A DNA stretch of 64,000 bases, from the NCBI RefSeq assembly GCF_017316305.2, contig NZ_CP147250.1:1446001-1510000 (forward strand), in the 5' to 3' direction. The stretch comes from Enterococcus sp. DIV1094 (GTDB taxonomy: Bacteria; Bacillota; Bacilli; Lactobacillales; Enterococcaceae). Shown here in pieces: positions 8,078-16,332 of the stretch. Each line of letters begins with the position of its first letter. The first letter of the stretch is position 1. Made by a program: the position numbers and the translations under genes. The notes under the pieces were generated by a model, which did no database searches, was not told where the DNA came from, and saw only the letters and a list, made by a program, of their open reading frames with translations.

Positions 8078-8569
8078 ATGTTGGAGAAAGTCGCAGTGAC
8101 TGAGAAAGAACTAGATGAACTCGTCGCAGTCATCCATGAAGTATGGCCCGAAGCGTTCACGCCGATCATCGGTCAAAGACAAGTCGCTTATATGTTGGAG
8201 ACTTATCAATCGAAAGAACAGATCGAAAAGGAATGTGCTGCAGGGGTCAGCTACTTCTTATTGAAATTAGCTGGACGAACCGTTGGCTACACTGCGTATG
8301 AAAAGATAGCTTCTTCAATCTATTTGAGTAAGCTCTACATTCTACAAGACGTACGTGGAAAAGGCTTGACATCTGAAGTCTTTCGTTGGTACGAACAACT
8401 AGCTAGAGAAACAGAGGCACAAGAGATTTTTTTACGTGTCAATCAAGACAATCGACAAGCAATTGCGGTCTATCAACATCAAGGGTTTGTCATTGAAGAA
8501 GAATTGATCTCAGACATCGGTGAAGGATTTCAAATGGTCGATTATAAAATGAAAAAAAGGCTCGCATAA
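8078..8569 (+). CDS. GNAT family N-acetyltransferase
   Basis: A 163-aa GNAT fold protein. The acetyl-CoA binding motif A is YILQDVRGKGLTSEV (around residues 88-102), followed by the RVNQDNRQAIAVYQHQGF motif B, which is close to RimI-type enzymes. Substrate is unknown. The start has GGGGGG at good spacing. Downstream is a non-coding transcript unit with its own promoter and terminator. Confidence 0.9.
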   Translation: MLEKVAVTEKELDELVAVIHEVWPEAFTPIIGQRQVAYMLETYQSKEQIEKECAAGVSYFLLKLAGRTVGYTAYEKIASSIYLSKLYILQDVRGKGLTSEVFRWYEQLARETEAQEIFLRVNQDNRQAIAVYQHQGFVIEEELISDIGEGFQMVDYKMKKRLA

Positions 8570-8606
8570 ACTGATTGAGTGTGTTAAAGTATACGTTATG
8601 CGACGG

Positions 8607-8831
8607 GTCGAGAAGATCTCTGAATGATAGAGGTCTAATTGATTTTGGCGGCACATGATCTGCGGATCACCTACCGGATGTAGGCGTGCTGGACAAGACT
8701 TTTGTGGAGAAGGGCTTGTCTGTCTGATTCTTCAGGCACCAGTGAGGTCTGGGCAGAAATGCTCAACCTCAAAGAAAAAGCAGGGATTCCCCAAGTTTGC
8801 TAGTCAAATTTTGAGGAGTTCCTGCTTTTTT
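8607..8831 (+). ncRNA. Candidate structured non-coding RNA of about 225 nt
   Basis: A possible promoter (TTGAGT, 16 nt, TATGCG at 8575-8602) is followed by several hairpins. These are GATCTCT/AGAGGTC near 8620-8640, CACCTAC/GTAGGcGTG near 8668-8690, and GACAAG/CTTGTC near 8692-8726. A possible closing stem is GGTcGAG (8607-8613) with CTCaACC (8762-8768). A strong terminator ends it. The gene downstream has a separate promoter, so this is not just its leader. GC content is higher than the flanks. It resembles a 6S-like architecture but I could not match any known RNA family. Confidence 0.55.
8775..8831 (+). terminator. Terminator of the candidate ncRNA
   Basis: AAAAAGCAGGGATTCC and GGAGTTCCTGCTTTTTT form a 15-bp stem followed by a T-run. 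Confidence 0.85.
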
Positions 8832-8861
8832 GATTTGGAGAGAGAATGGGGAGATGTGGGG

Positions 8862-8890
8862 TTCTGGCTGCCTTGCTCCTATGGTATAAT
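8862..8890 (+). promoter_or_regulatory. Promoter of the 457-aa membrane protein gene
   Basis: TTCTGG, a 17-nt spacer and TATAAT lie 92 nt upstream of the ATG. Confidence 0.5.
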
Positions 8891-8982
8891 CAAATTTGTA
8901 CCCATAGACCTAAGAGAGTGTCTATAGAGATGATGTGTTGACATGGAAAATACCCCATGTTTGATGCGTAAGGAGTTTTTAT

Positions 8983-10356
8983 ATGATTGATAAAATCAAG
9001 CGATTTGTGCGGAATTTTACACAAACGACGCCTTTTATTTTGAGTAATACGGTCATCTTAGTACCGTATCTTTTATTTTTAAGCTTGAGTGACGGGAATC
9101 AATGGTTGTCGATTTTACCGTTTACTTTATTTTATACATTTCGGATGACAGGATTGTTTTTAGTGAGTAGCATCCGCTTTGGTCTAGATAGTTATACCTT
9201 GTTGATGATTTCATTGTTGACAGGTGGGGCAGGTTCGTTGATCGGGATTTTTGGTGTCCTCTACTTTCCACTGTATTATTTATCGAGTGTGCTTTTAGGG
9301 CTTAGTGCGGCATGGTTGGTACCAACAAATATGACGGTGAATTACCATGAAAAACAACAGGGATTCACGAACATGTCAGCAAACAAATTCCCTTTTGCGA
9401 TCCTTTTATTGCTTGTTTTGTTTCGATCGATCGAGCTACCTGGTTCGACACAAGTCGTGATGACATTAGCGCTTTATACATTGTTTTATATTATGGCGTA
9501 TCATACGGTCAGTCATTATCCACGCTATGAATTAGATTTTAAAGAGCTAAAGTCAAATGTGGTAGTTACAAAGGAACTTCTTTTATTTATTGGCTTTTTT
9601 GTATTGTTGTTTCTTTTGAGAAATGCTCGTTTGTTGATCGATCCTGCATTATTTGATGTGGCAATCTATGGGTTTATGCTGCTGTTTCTCTTTGCGGCGT
9701 TCTATCTAGGGAGAGCAAGGAAGCGGTGGAAACTACCTACTTGGTTGAATAGCTTTACTTTTTTGAATGGTATGTTAGGTAATTTTCTCTTTTTATTTGG
9801 CACACTTTATATCGGTCGTGTACATGGCTTTGATTATCTAGGTGTGTATATGTATTTGCCTTATATTGCAGGGATGGTATTAGCCAAAATCATTGGAAAA
9901 CAGCTCATCGGGATTCCAACGATCGATCCTGTACTCGTTCAACTGGCGGGTTTGTTCAGTTCATTGCTGATTCTGTTGCTTCCGCAAATCGGCTTTGTGG
10001 TCGGTTTATTCTTACTAAGCTTCTGGCACGCGGTAGTAGGCAGTTGGTTGAATCGTACGTATTATGAGATCGATACGTCAATACCGATGGATAATCGTGT
10101 GATCACGAAGTTTACGACACAAAATAAAGGAAGTGTGACCCATCAATTCTTGTTGATGTCATTGATGCTAGTGATGGCCCAATGGCTGGATAAACCTGTG
10201 AGTGTATTGCTCCAGCTGACTGGCAGACTTAGCGTACCAAAAACGATGATCCAATTGTTAGTCTACGTAAAATGGATCAATGTCGGTGTATTGCTCGTAG
10301 GAGTAATAGCTGTTTATCTTTTGTGGAGGAAAGAACATGCGAAAAATATTCATTGA
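8983..10356 (+). CDS. Polytopic membrane protein, possibly MFS-like
   Basis: 457 aa, very hydrophobic, with about 12 predicted helices and short loops, ending in a basic tail (LWRKEHAKNIH). No diagnostic motif was recognised. Size and layout resemble MFS transporters, but the family is not certain. It overlaps the next gene (YaiI/YqxD type) by 20 bp, which suggests translational coupling in a two-gene operon. AAGGAG precedes the ATG. Function unknown. Confidence 0.75.
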   Translation: MIDKIKRFVRNFTQTTPFILSNTVILVPYLLFLSLSDGNQWLSILPFTLFYTFRMTGLFLVSSIRFGLDSYTLLMISLLTGGAGSLIGIFGVLYFPLYYLSSVLLGLSAAWLVPTNMTVNYHEKQQGFTNMSANKFPFAILLLLVLFRSIELPGSTQVVMTLALYTLFYIMAYHTVSHYPRYELDFKELKSNVVVTKELLLFIGFFVLLFLLRNARLLIDPALFDVAIYGFMLLFLFAAFYLGRARKRWKLPTWLNSFTFLNGMLGNFLFLFGTLYIGRVHGFDYLGVYMYLPYIAGMVLAKIIGKQLIGIPTIDPVLVQLAGLFSSLLILLLPQIGFVVGLFLLSFWHAVVGSWLNRTYYEIDTSIPMDNRVITKFTTQNKGSVTHQFLLMSLMLVMAQWLDKPVSVLLQLTGRLSVPKTMIQLLVYVKWINVGVLLVGVIAVYLLWRKEHAKNIH

Positions 10357-10792
10357 TGGTGATGGCTCTCCAGTGAAAAATGATGTGATTGAAATCGCCG
10401 CTTCATTTCAACTAGAAGTAATGATCGTCACAAGTGTGGATCACTATACAAATAAAGAGTATCCGGATCATGTGCAGTTTGTCTACGTCGATAAAGGAGC
10501 AGACAGTGCCGATTATAAAATTGTCGGACTGATCAAAAAAGGCGATTTTTTGGTTACTCAAGATTATGGCTTAGCTTCACTGGTCTTACCTAAAGGTGTT
10601 CGAGTGTTTCATCAATCAGGGAAAGAGTTTGATACAACGAACATTGACGGGCTACTAGAGCAACGGTATCAAAGCAGTAAGTTGAGAAAAGCTGGTATCC
10701 GCACAAAAGGACCGAAACCTTTTACTAACGAAGACCATCAACGGTTCAAAGAAGCGTTGATCCGAGCGCTTGAAGAAATAGGAATAGAGTAA
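10337..10792 (+). CDS. YaiI/YqxD family (UPF0178) protein
   Basis: A 151-aa protein beginning RKIFIDGDGSPVKNDVIEIA, the conserved start of the UPF0178/DUF188 family. It has a second conserved stretch GADSADYKIVGLIKKGDFLVTQDYGLASLVLPKG. The acidic residues in DGD and TQDYGLA suggest a PIN-like nuclease fold, but the biochemical role is unknown. The start lies inside the preceding membrane gene, preceded by GGAGGAAAG. Confidence 0.9.
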   Translation: MRKIFIDGDGSPVKNDVIEIAASFQLEVMIVTSVDHYTNKEYPDHVQFVYVDKGADSADYKIVGLIKKGDFLVTQDYGLASLVLPKGVRVFHQSGKEFDTTNIDGLLEQRYQSSKLRKAGIRTKGPKPFTNEDHQRFKEALIRALEEIGIE

Positions 10793-10797
10793 TTGTC

Positions 10798-10844
10798 AGT
10801 GAACATTGTTTCTAATTAAATAGAAGCAGTGTTCACTTTTTTTT
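10798..10844 (+). terminator. Terminator after the UPF0178 gene
   Basis: AGTGAACATTG and CAGTGTTCACT form an extended stem followed by TTTTTTTT. Confidence 0.85.
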
Positions 10845-10868
10845 ATTACTAGGTGAAGTGCGATATCT

Positions 10869-10897
10869 TTGATTGATTCTATAACAAGGGATATAAT
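10869..10897 (+). promoter_or_regulatory. Promoter of the DUF2512 gene
   Basis: TTGATT, a 17-nt spacer and TATAAT. Confidence 0.75.
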
Positions 10898-10958
10898 TAT
10901 GAAGATTATTTAATTATATAATCATATGTTTTTAACCAAAAAGAAAGGAGTGCAGAAA

Positions 10959-11324
10959 ATGAAACATGTAAAGGCGTTGGTGGTAAAAGCAATCATGATC
11001 TGGGCGATTCTATGGATCGTACTAACAGGACTTTATGGCGTTAGCTTTATGGATTCAACGATTGTCGGAGTGATCATTGTTGTAATGATCTATGTATTAG
11101 GTGATCTGCTGATTTTGAGAAAAGTAGGAAATATCGCAGCTACAATTGCAGATGCTGGTTCAGCTGCAGTCATTCTATGGTTATATCTTTATTTCATGAA
11201 CGATATGGCGGATATTTGGATGAAAGTGTTAGTGCCTGCGTTATTGATCGGAATCGCTGAATGGTTCTTCCATAAGTGGTTGTTATCGCAAAGAATCGTA
11301 CCTGATGAACGAAAGATGAAATAA
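10959..11324 (+). CDS. DUF2512 (YndM-like) membrane protein
   Basis: 121 aa with four hydrophobic helices and the family pattern KALVVKAIMIWAILWIVL at the start and IADAGSAAVILWLYL mid-protein. It matches the YndM/DUF2512 family of small Firmicute membrane proteins of unknown function. ATG at 10959 was chosen over the upstream frame start because AAAGGAG lies 8 nt before it. Single-gene unit. Confidence 0.85.
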   Translation: MKHVKALVVKAIMIWAILWIVLTGLYGVSFMDSTIVGVIIVVMIYVLGDLLILRKVGNIAATIADAGSAAVILWLYLYFMNDMADIWMKVLVPALLIGIAEWFFHKWLLSQRIVPDERKMK

Positions 11325-11430
11325 AAACGTGAATGAGAAGATATTAAAAGTTTGAAAATAAATATTGGAATAAGGGATATCGACTAAAACAGGAATGGTC
11401 TCGTTATCCCTTTACTCTAAACAGCAAAAA

Positions 11431-11482
11431 GTGAGCGACAACATCCGAAAATATGGAATTATTTTCAGATGTCGTCGCTTAT
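11431..11482. terminator. Long convergent terminator
   Basis: About 22-bp arms: GTGAGCGACaACATCcGAAAATA and its near-perfect complement ending at 11482. It lies between DUF2512 and the ABC1-kinase gene, whose stop codon lies within the right arm. Confidence 0.8.
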
Positions 11483-13224
11483 TTTCGCCTTTTTTTATAA
11501 TACTTGATCAGCGTATCGATCGCTAAAAAGAGGATGACTACAGCTGCGATCGTATAGGTGAATATACCTAGCAGTGTAATAAAATTGATTTGGTCGTCTG
11601 GTGCAGCTTGGACGAGAAGCGAAGAACCGACGATTAATGCAGCGAGTATCACACCGAAGACTAAGCGGTTCACCATACTTTCGATCCGGCTCATCAGTTG
11701 ATCTTGTTTCTTTAACTCCAAGTTGATTTTCCCTTGTCCAGAACGCCAAGTTTCAAGGAGATGGTGCACTTGTTGCGGGATTTTTGGGACAGTCTTGACG
11801 CCTTCTAAGAAGTCCAAGCCGGCTTGTTTCAATGTATCTTCAACGGATAAATGTGCTAAGAAATACCGTTGTGCAAAAGGTGTAGCCACTTCCATCAAAG
11901 AAACTTCTGGATCAAGGACACGGATCACGCCTTCTAAGGTACTGAAAGCTTTGAGTAATAACGTGATATCACGATCGATTTGTAAGTTGTTTTGATGACA
12001 GATGGCTACGATTTGTGAAAAGACTTCTTGTAAGTCGATTTCTTCGATCGGTAGGTCCAGATATTGTGTCAAAAAGTTAGCGAGTTGTTGATGAAACTCA
12101 CTTTCATCAAATGGTCCTTCTTGTTGGCATAAGTTGACGACGGCTTTTTCGATTCGGTAAATATCTCGCGTATAAATGGCAAGAACGACTTCCATTAGTT
12201 TTTGTCGTAGTGAGCCGGAAAGACTACCCATCATACCGAAATCAATATAACTGATCGTATATGGTTGCAACGGTTCAGTGACAGTGGAACTGGTTTTGAG
12301 CGAAAGAGTACCTAACTGTTTTTGGTGTTCTTTCGTCGTTGTTGCGACATTGTCTGAAAGCGCCTCTGAAGGTAGAGGATGGAATAACAAATTGCCGGGA
12401 TGTGGGTCGGCATGAAAAAAGCCATCATCAAAGATTTGCTTCATAAAATGCTCGATCAATCGTTTGGCGACTTGCTGTTTCAGTTGTGTATTAGAAAGTG
12501 GCGCGATGAGGGGTGTGTCCGTTTCTTCTAGGTTCATCAATTGGTTGAAATTCTTTCCAGCCATCTCTTCCATCACAATGACTTTTTTTGTGCAGAGAGA
12601 TTCATAGATCTTAGGAGATCGAACTTCATACCAATGATTGTTTAGTTGATAGAAACGTGCGCCATTTTGACTTTCTTTGTAGAAATCTAATTCGTTGGTC
12701 AACGAACGTTTGACTTCTTGCAAGACACCTTTCAAATCGATCACGCTTGTCTCAGGAATATATTTGATCAAAGGGATCGCCCGTTCAAATAACTGCAAGT
12801 CCATCATGATTTCTTCCGCAATATTCGGATGTTGGACTTTTACGACGACGGCATCGCCATTTTTTAGGATGGCACGATGCGCTTGCCCCATTGAAGCAGA
12901 AGCAAAAGGTGTTTTATTAAAATCATCAAAAATCGTATCTAAGGGTGTGTCTAATTCCTGTTCGATTGTTTTTTTTGTCGTGACAAAAGGGTCGCTTGGC
13001 ACGTTGTCTTGCAATGTTTTAAATGTCTTAGTAAACTCAGCAGAGAGTAAATCATCACGTACAGAAAGCATTTGCCCGATTTTGATAAAAGTTGATCCAA
13101 GCTCTTCGAATGCTTTTTTGACTTGTTTAGGATTTTTTTGCTGGATCAGATTAGGCAGGACATTTTCTTTGATGAATACTTGAATGATCTCTGTTAAGCG
13201 GCTTCGAGAAGTAGTTTTAGTCAT
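11479..13224 (-). CDS. ABC1/AarF-UbiB family atypical kinase
   Basis: A 581-aa protein with the ABC1 kinase-like core: an ELGSTFIKIGQMLSVR segment, the K-Q-x-G-type A-rich loop (FASASMGQAHRA), and DDGFFHADPHPGNLL with the catalytic HAD/DxHPGN motif. Two C-terminal transmembrane helices (FGVILAALIVGSSLLV and the last ~25 residues) anchor it. UbiB-like kinases support quinone biosynthesis or lipid handling; here demethylmenaquinone or membrane lipid roles are possible but unproven. Three consecutive ATGs follow GGAGG; the third (13224) has the best spacing (7 nt). Confidence 0.88.
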   Translation of the reverse strand: MTKTTSRSRLTEIIQVFIKENVLPNLIQQKNPKQVKKAFEELGSTFIKIGQMLSVRDDLLSAEFTKTFKTLQDNVPSDPFVTTKKTIEQELDTPLDTIFDDFNKTPFASASMGQAHRAILKNGDAVVVKVQHPNIAEEIMMDLQLFERAIPLIKYIPETSVIDLKGVLQEVKRSLTNELDFYKESQNGARFYQLNNHWYEVRSPKIYESLCTKKVIVMEEMAGKNFNQLMNLEETDTPLIAPLSNTQLKQQVAKRLIEHFMKQIFDDGFFHADPHPGNLLFHPLPSEALSDNVATTTKEHQKQLGTLSLKTSSTVTEPLQPYTISYIDFGMMGSLSGSLRQKLMEVVLAIYTRDIYRIEKAVVNLCQQEGPFDESEFHQQLANFLTQYLDLPIEEIDLQEVFSQIVAICHQNNLQIDRDITLLLKAFSTLEGVIRVLDPEVSLMEVATPFAQRYFLAHLSVEDTLKQAGLDFLEGVKTVPKIPQQVHHLLETWRSGQGKINLELKKQDQLMSRIESMVNRLVFGVILAALIVGSSLLVQAAPDDQINFITLLGIFTYTIAAVVILFLAIDTLIKYYKKRRK

Positions 13225-13331
13225 CATCATGCCTCCTTTTCCTTATCATAACTGTTAGGGAAAAAAGCGACAACTATTCCGCTGTTTCTCGGATAAAATG
13301 ACAAGTACCTCACCTTTTTTCAAATAAGCTG

Positions 13332-13359
13332 TTTGCATCTTTTGTTTTTGTGCTAAAAT
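13332..13359 (+). promoter_or_regulatory. Promoter of ddl
   Basis: TTTGCA, a 16-nt spacer and TAAAAT lie about 45 nt upstream of the TTG start. Confidence 0.6.
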
Positions 13360-13402
13360 ATGAAGTAAAAATGAATGATATCGAATACAGGAGGAAAATC
13401 TT

Positions 13403-14470
13403 TTGAAGATTACTTTATTATATGGTGGACGCAGTGCGGAACACGAAGTTTCGATTCTTTCAGCGTTCTCCGTTTTAAATGCTATTTATTATGCTTATTA
13501 TCAAGTACAGCTCGTATTTATTAGTAAAGACGGACAGTGGGTCAAAGGCCCCTTATTAACTGAAAAACCCGCAAGTGAAGAGGAGTTGCACTTGACATGG
13601 GATCCTAGTGGGAAAATGACAGAAGGATTTACCGGAACTGTCATCAATCCAGGAGAAATCAAAGAAGAAGGCGCCATCGTTTTCCCAGTTCTTCATGGAC
13701 CAAATGGCGAAGACGGAACGATCCAAGGTTTCTTAGAAACTTTGAATATGCCTTATGTCGGTGCGGGGGTGTTGACGAGTGCTTGTGCTATGGATAAGAT
13801 CATGACAAAATATATTTTACAAGCAGCCGGTGTGCCGCAAGTACCGTATGTTCCAGTCTTGAAGAACCAATGGAAAGAAAATCCTAAAAAAGTGTTTGAC
13901 CAATGTGAGGGCTCATTGCTTTACCCAATGTTCGTCAAACCAGCTAATATGGGATCAAGTGTTGGAATCACTAAAGCTGAAACTCGAGAAGAATTGCAGA
14001 ATGCTTTAGCAACAGCTTACCAATACGATTCACGTGCTATCGTTGAACAAGGAATCGAAGCGCGCGAGATCGAAGTCGCTGTGTTAGGAAATGAAGATGT
14101 CCGCACGACGTTACCTGGTGAAGTAGTGAAAGACGTGGCTTTTTACGATTACGAGGCAAAATACATCAATAATCGAATCGAGATGCAGATTCCAGCTGAG
14201 GTACCAGAAGAAGTTCACCAAAAAGCACAAGAGTACGCAAAATTAGCTTACACGATGTTAGGTGGAAGTGGCTTGAGCCGATGCGATTTCTTCTTGACGA
14301 ATAAAAATGAGTTATTCCTTAATGAATTGAATTCAATGCCTGGATTTACAGCGTTCAGCATGTACCCATTATTATGGGAAAATATGGGCTTGCAATACGG
14401 GGACTTGATTGAAGAATTGATTCAATTAGGCTTGAACCGTTACAATCAAAGACAAAGTTTCTTTGAATAG
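13403..14470 (+). CDS. ddl: D-alanine--D-alanine ligase
   Basis: A 355-aa ATP-grasp ligase that joins two D-alanines for peptidoglycan precursors. It shows GGRSAEHEVS at the N-terminus, the HGPNGEDGTIQG loop, the ATP-grasp GSSVGI stretch, the omega-loop region FYDYEAKY and the C-terminal NELNSMPGFTAFSMYP. The aromatic residues in YDYEAKY are those of housekeeping ligases, not of Van-type D-Ala-D-Lac or D-Ala-D-Ser ligases. The start is TTG, 8 nt after AGGAGG. It is followed by murF after a large hairpin. Confidence 0.96.
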   Translation: MKITLLYGGRSAEHEVSILSAFSVLNAIYYAYYQVQLVFISKDGQWVKGPLLTEKPASEEELHLTWDPSGKMTEGFTGTVINPGEIKEEGAIVFPVLHGPNGEDGTIQGFLETLNMPYVGAGVLTSACAMDKIMTKYILQAAGVPQVPYVPVLKNQWKENPKKVFDQCEGSLLYPMFVKPANMGSSVGITKAETREELQNALATAYQYDSRAIVEQGIEAREIEVAVLGNEDVRTTLPGEVVKDVAFYDYEAKYINNRIEMQIPAEVPEEVHQKAQEYAKLAYTMLGGSGLSRCDFFLTNKNELFLNELNSMPGFTAFSMYPLLWENMGLQYGDLIEELIQLGLNRYNQRQSFFE

Positions 14471-14526
14471 TTTAAACGTAATCAACACAAGCATGAACGA
14501 AATGAAGTAGTGTGTCTATCAAAACA

Positions 14527-14618
14527 AAGGTTGTGAATGATCATCGGGTACTGATTGAAAGCGAAAGATTTTTACTGTTCGACGCTATCGGTATGGGCGA
14601 TCTTCACAACTTTTTTTG
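14527..14618 (+). terminator. Long stem-loop terminator/attenuator between ddl and murF
   Basis: AAGGTTGTGAAtGATC and GATCTTCACAACTTTTTTT form a long stem closing a loop of about 55 nt, which ends 50 nt before the murF ATG. It probably limits read-through from ddl. Confidence 0.65.
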
Positions 14619-14667
14619 TTTCGATGCATATACGTCTGCTTATCTAAATCGAAAGGATAGAGAATCG

Positions 14668-16020
14668 ATGAACATTACAATACAAGAAGCTGCCCAAGCA
14701 GTTGGAAGTCATCATGACTCAAGTCAATTGATCACAGGAGTAGAATTTGATAGTCGAAAAATCACAGAAGGGAATCTATTTGTTCCTTTAGCCGGTGCAA
14801 GAGATGGCCATGAGTTTATTGAACAAGCAATTGCAAATGGAGCAGTCGCAACGTTTTGGAGTTGGGAAGTCGAGAAGGCACCTGAAGGCATTGCAATCAT
14901 ATCAGTCTCTGATCCTTTAAAAGCGATGCAAGATCTGGCGCAATATTACTTGAAAAAAGTTGGCGCAGACGTTGTGGCTGTGACCGGCAGTAATGGTAAG
15001 ACAACCACAAAGGATCTAACTGCTTCTGTTTTGGCACAAGGTTATAAAACCTATAAGACACAAGGGAATTACAACAATAATATTGGTATGCCGTATACAA
15101 TCTTGCACATGCCACAAGATACTGAAAAGATCGTCTTAGAAATGGGAATGGATCATGCCAATGAAATTACTGAACTTTCCTTGTTGGCACAACCTAAAGT
15201 CGCAGCAATCACGATGATTGGTGAAGCCCATATTGAAAATCTAGGCTCACGTGAAGGGATTGCTCAAGCGAAAATGGAAATCGCGGATGGTTTATTGCCA
15301 GACGGTTTATTGCTCGTACCGAATAATGAACCATTGTTAGAGCCGCTTCTAGCACCGTTGACACAGAAAATCAAAACATTTGGGATTGAAGAAGGCGACA
15401 TCTCTGCACAAGAAATCACAGAAGAAAAGCAACAGACAACGTTTATCGTTGAAGGCGAATCATTCACAATTCCATTACCTGGTAGCTATAATGTGACGAA
15501 TGCACTGATTGCCTATGCAATCGGACAGTTTTTTGAGTTGTCTCTGCCAGCAATCCGTCGAGGACTGGCAACTGTCTCAGTGACACAAAACCGAACAGAA
15601 TGGTTAACAGCTGGAAATGGCGCTGCTATTTTAAGTGATGTCTACAATGCGAACCCAACGGCAATGGGGTTAGTCCTAGACACTGTTGCAAACATTCCAG
15701 CCACAGGAAGAAAACTTGCTGTCTTAGCAGATATGTTGGAGCTAGGCGCAGAATCATCACGCATGCATGCATCAATGAGTGAACATATTTCTTCAGATGT
15801 GTTCTCAATGATCTTTTTGTATGGAAAAGAGATGCAAGCACTAAAAGATGTGTTGGCGCAAAAATATCCTGACTTGCCGGTTTACCACACAGAAGAAAAC
15901 AAAGAACAATTGATTGCAGAAATCGTTGCAGAAATCCAACCGGACGACACCATCGTATTGAAAGGCAGCAATAGTATGGGCTTGATTGAAGTCGTTGAAC
16001 GACTACAAGAAATGAAATAA
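14668..16020 (+). CDS. murF: UDP-MurNAc-tripeptide--D-alanyl-D-alanine ligase
   Basis: A 450-aa Mur ligase that adds the D-Ala-D-Ala made by Ddl to the UDP-MurNAc-tripeptide in the cytoplasm. Visible features are the N-terminal MurF domain (GVEFDSRKITEGNLFVPLAG), the P-loop VAVTGSNGKTTTKDL, the NNNIGMPYTIL stretch and the C-terminal DVYNANPTAM motif. ATG at 14668 is preceded by AAAGGATAGAGA; the upstream frame extension falls in the hairpin and looks non-coding. Paired with ddl as in other enterococci. Confidence 0.95.
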   Translation: MNITIQEAAQAVGSHHDSSQLITGVEFDSRKITEGNLFVPLAGARDGHEFIEQAIANGAVATFWSWEVEKAPEGIAIISVSDPLKAMQDLAQYYLKKVGADVVAVTGSNGKTTTKDLTASVLAQGYKTYKTQGNYNNNIGMPYTILHMPQDTEKIVLEMGMDHANEITELSLLAQPKVAAITMIGEAHIENLGSREGIAQAKMEIADGLLPDGLLLVPNNEPLLEPLLAPLTQKIKTFGIEEGDISAQEITEEKQQTTFIVEGESFTIPLPGSYNVTNALIAYAIGQFFELSLPAIRRGLATVSVTQNRTEWLTAGNGAAILSDVYNANPTAMGLVLDTVANIPATGRKLAVLADMLELGAESSRMHASMSEHISSDVFSMIFLYGKEMQALKDVLAQKYPDLPVYHTEENKEQLIAEIVAEIQPDDTIVLKGSNSMGLIEVVERLQEMK

Positions 16021-16031
16021 AAACTGTAAAC

Positions 16032-16060
16032 TTGCAGAAAACAATAAATTATGCTAGAAT
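16032..16060 (+). promoter_or_regulatory. Promoter of cshA
   Basis: TTGCAG, a 17-nt spacer and TAGAAT. It predicts a transcript start near 16067 and a 5' UTR of about 265 nt. Confidence 0.7.
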
Positions 16061-16066
16061 AACCTA

Positions 16067-16332
16067 TTGCCGAAAGATGAAGAGAAATTGGACTGGATTG
16101 AAGATGAATGTGAAGCCAGATGTCATAACAATGATAAAGCTGAACGCGACCCGTTTGGCTTTTCTAATGCCTAAACTTCGCAAAGTGATTTTTCGGTGGT
16201 GCCACAGGGGCTAAGAATGGATGGGAAACGTGCGTGGCCACTGTCAAAAGAAACAGACACTTTGACCGAACAAGAGACGGGGTAGCAATTTATCGCTACA
16301 TCCTCAGTTAACAACCATATAGGAGGATTCAT
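16067..16332 (+). promoter_or_regulatory. Long 5' UTR of cshA
   Basis: About 265 nt with several hairpins, e.g. TGTCAAA/TTTGACc near 16246-16264 and GTAGC/GCTAC near 16283-16300. Its first 108 nt contain a TTG-initiated open frame at the predicted transcript 5' end (see findings). Long leaders on DEAD-box helicase genes are often cold- or self-regulated; that is inference here. Confidence 0.45.

Noticed and set aside
8655..8927. 90-codon open frame on the plus strand
   Set aside because: It runs through the hairpins and terminator of the candidate ncRNA, has no ribosome binding site and an atypical composition.
13403..14470. Possible vancomycin-type (Van) ligase
   Set aside because: The omega-loop residues FYDYEAKY and the murF neighbour are those of the housekeeping Ddl.
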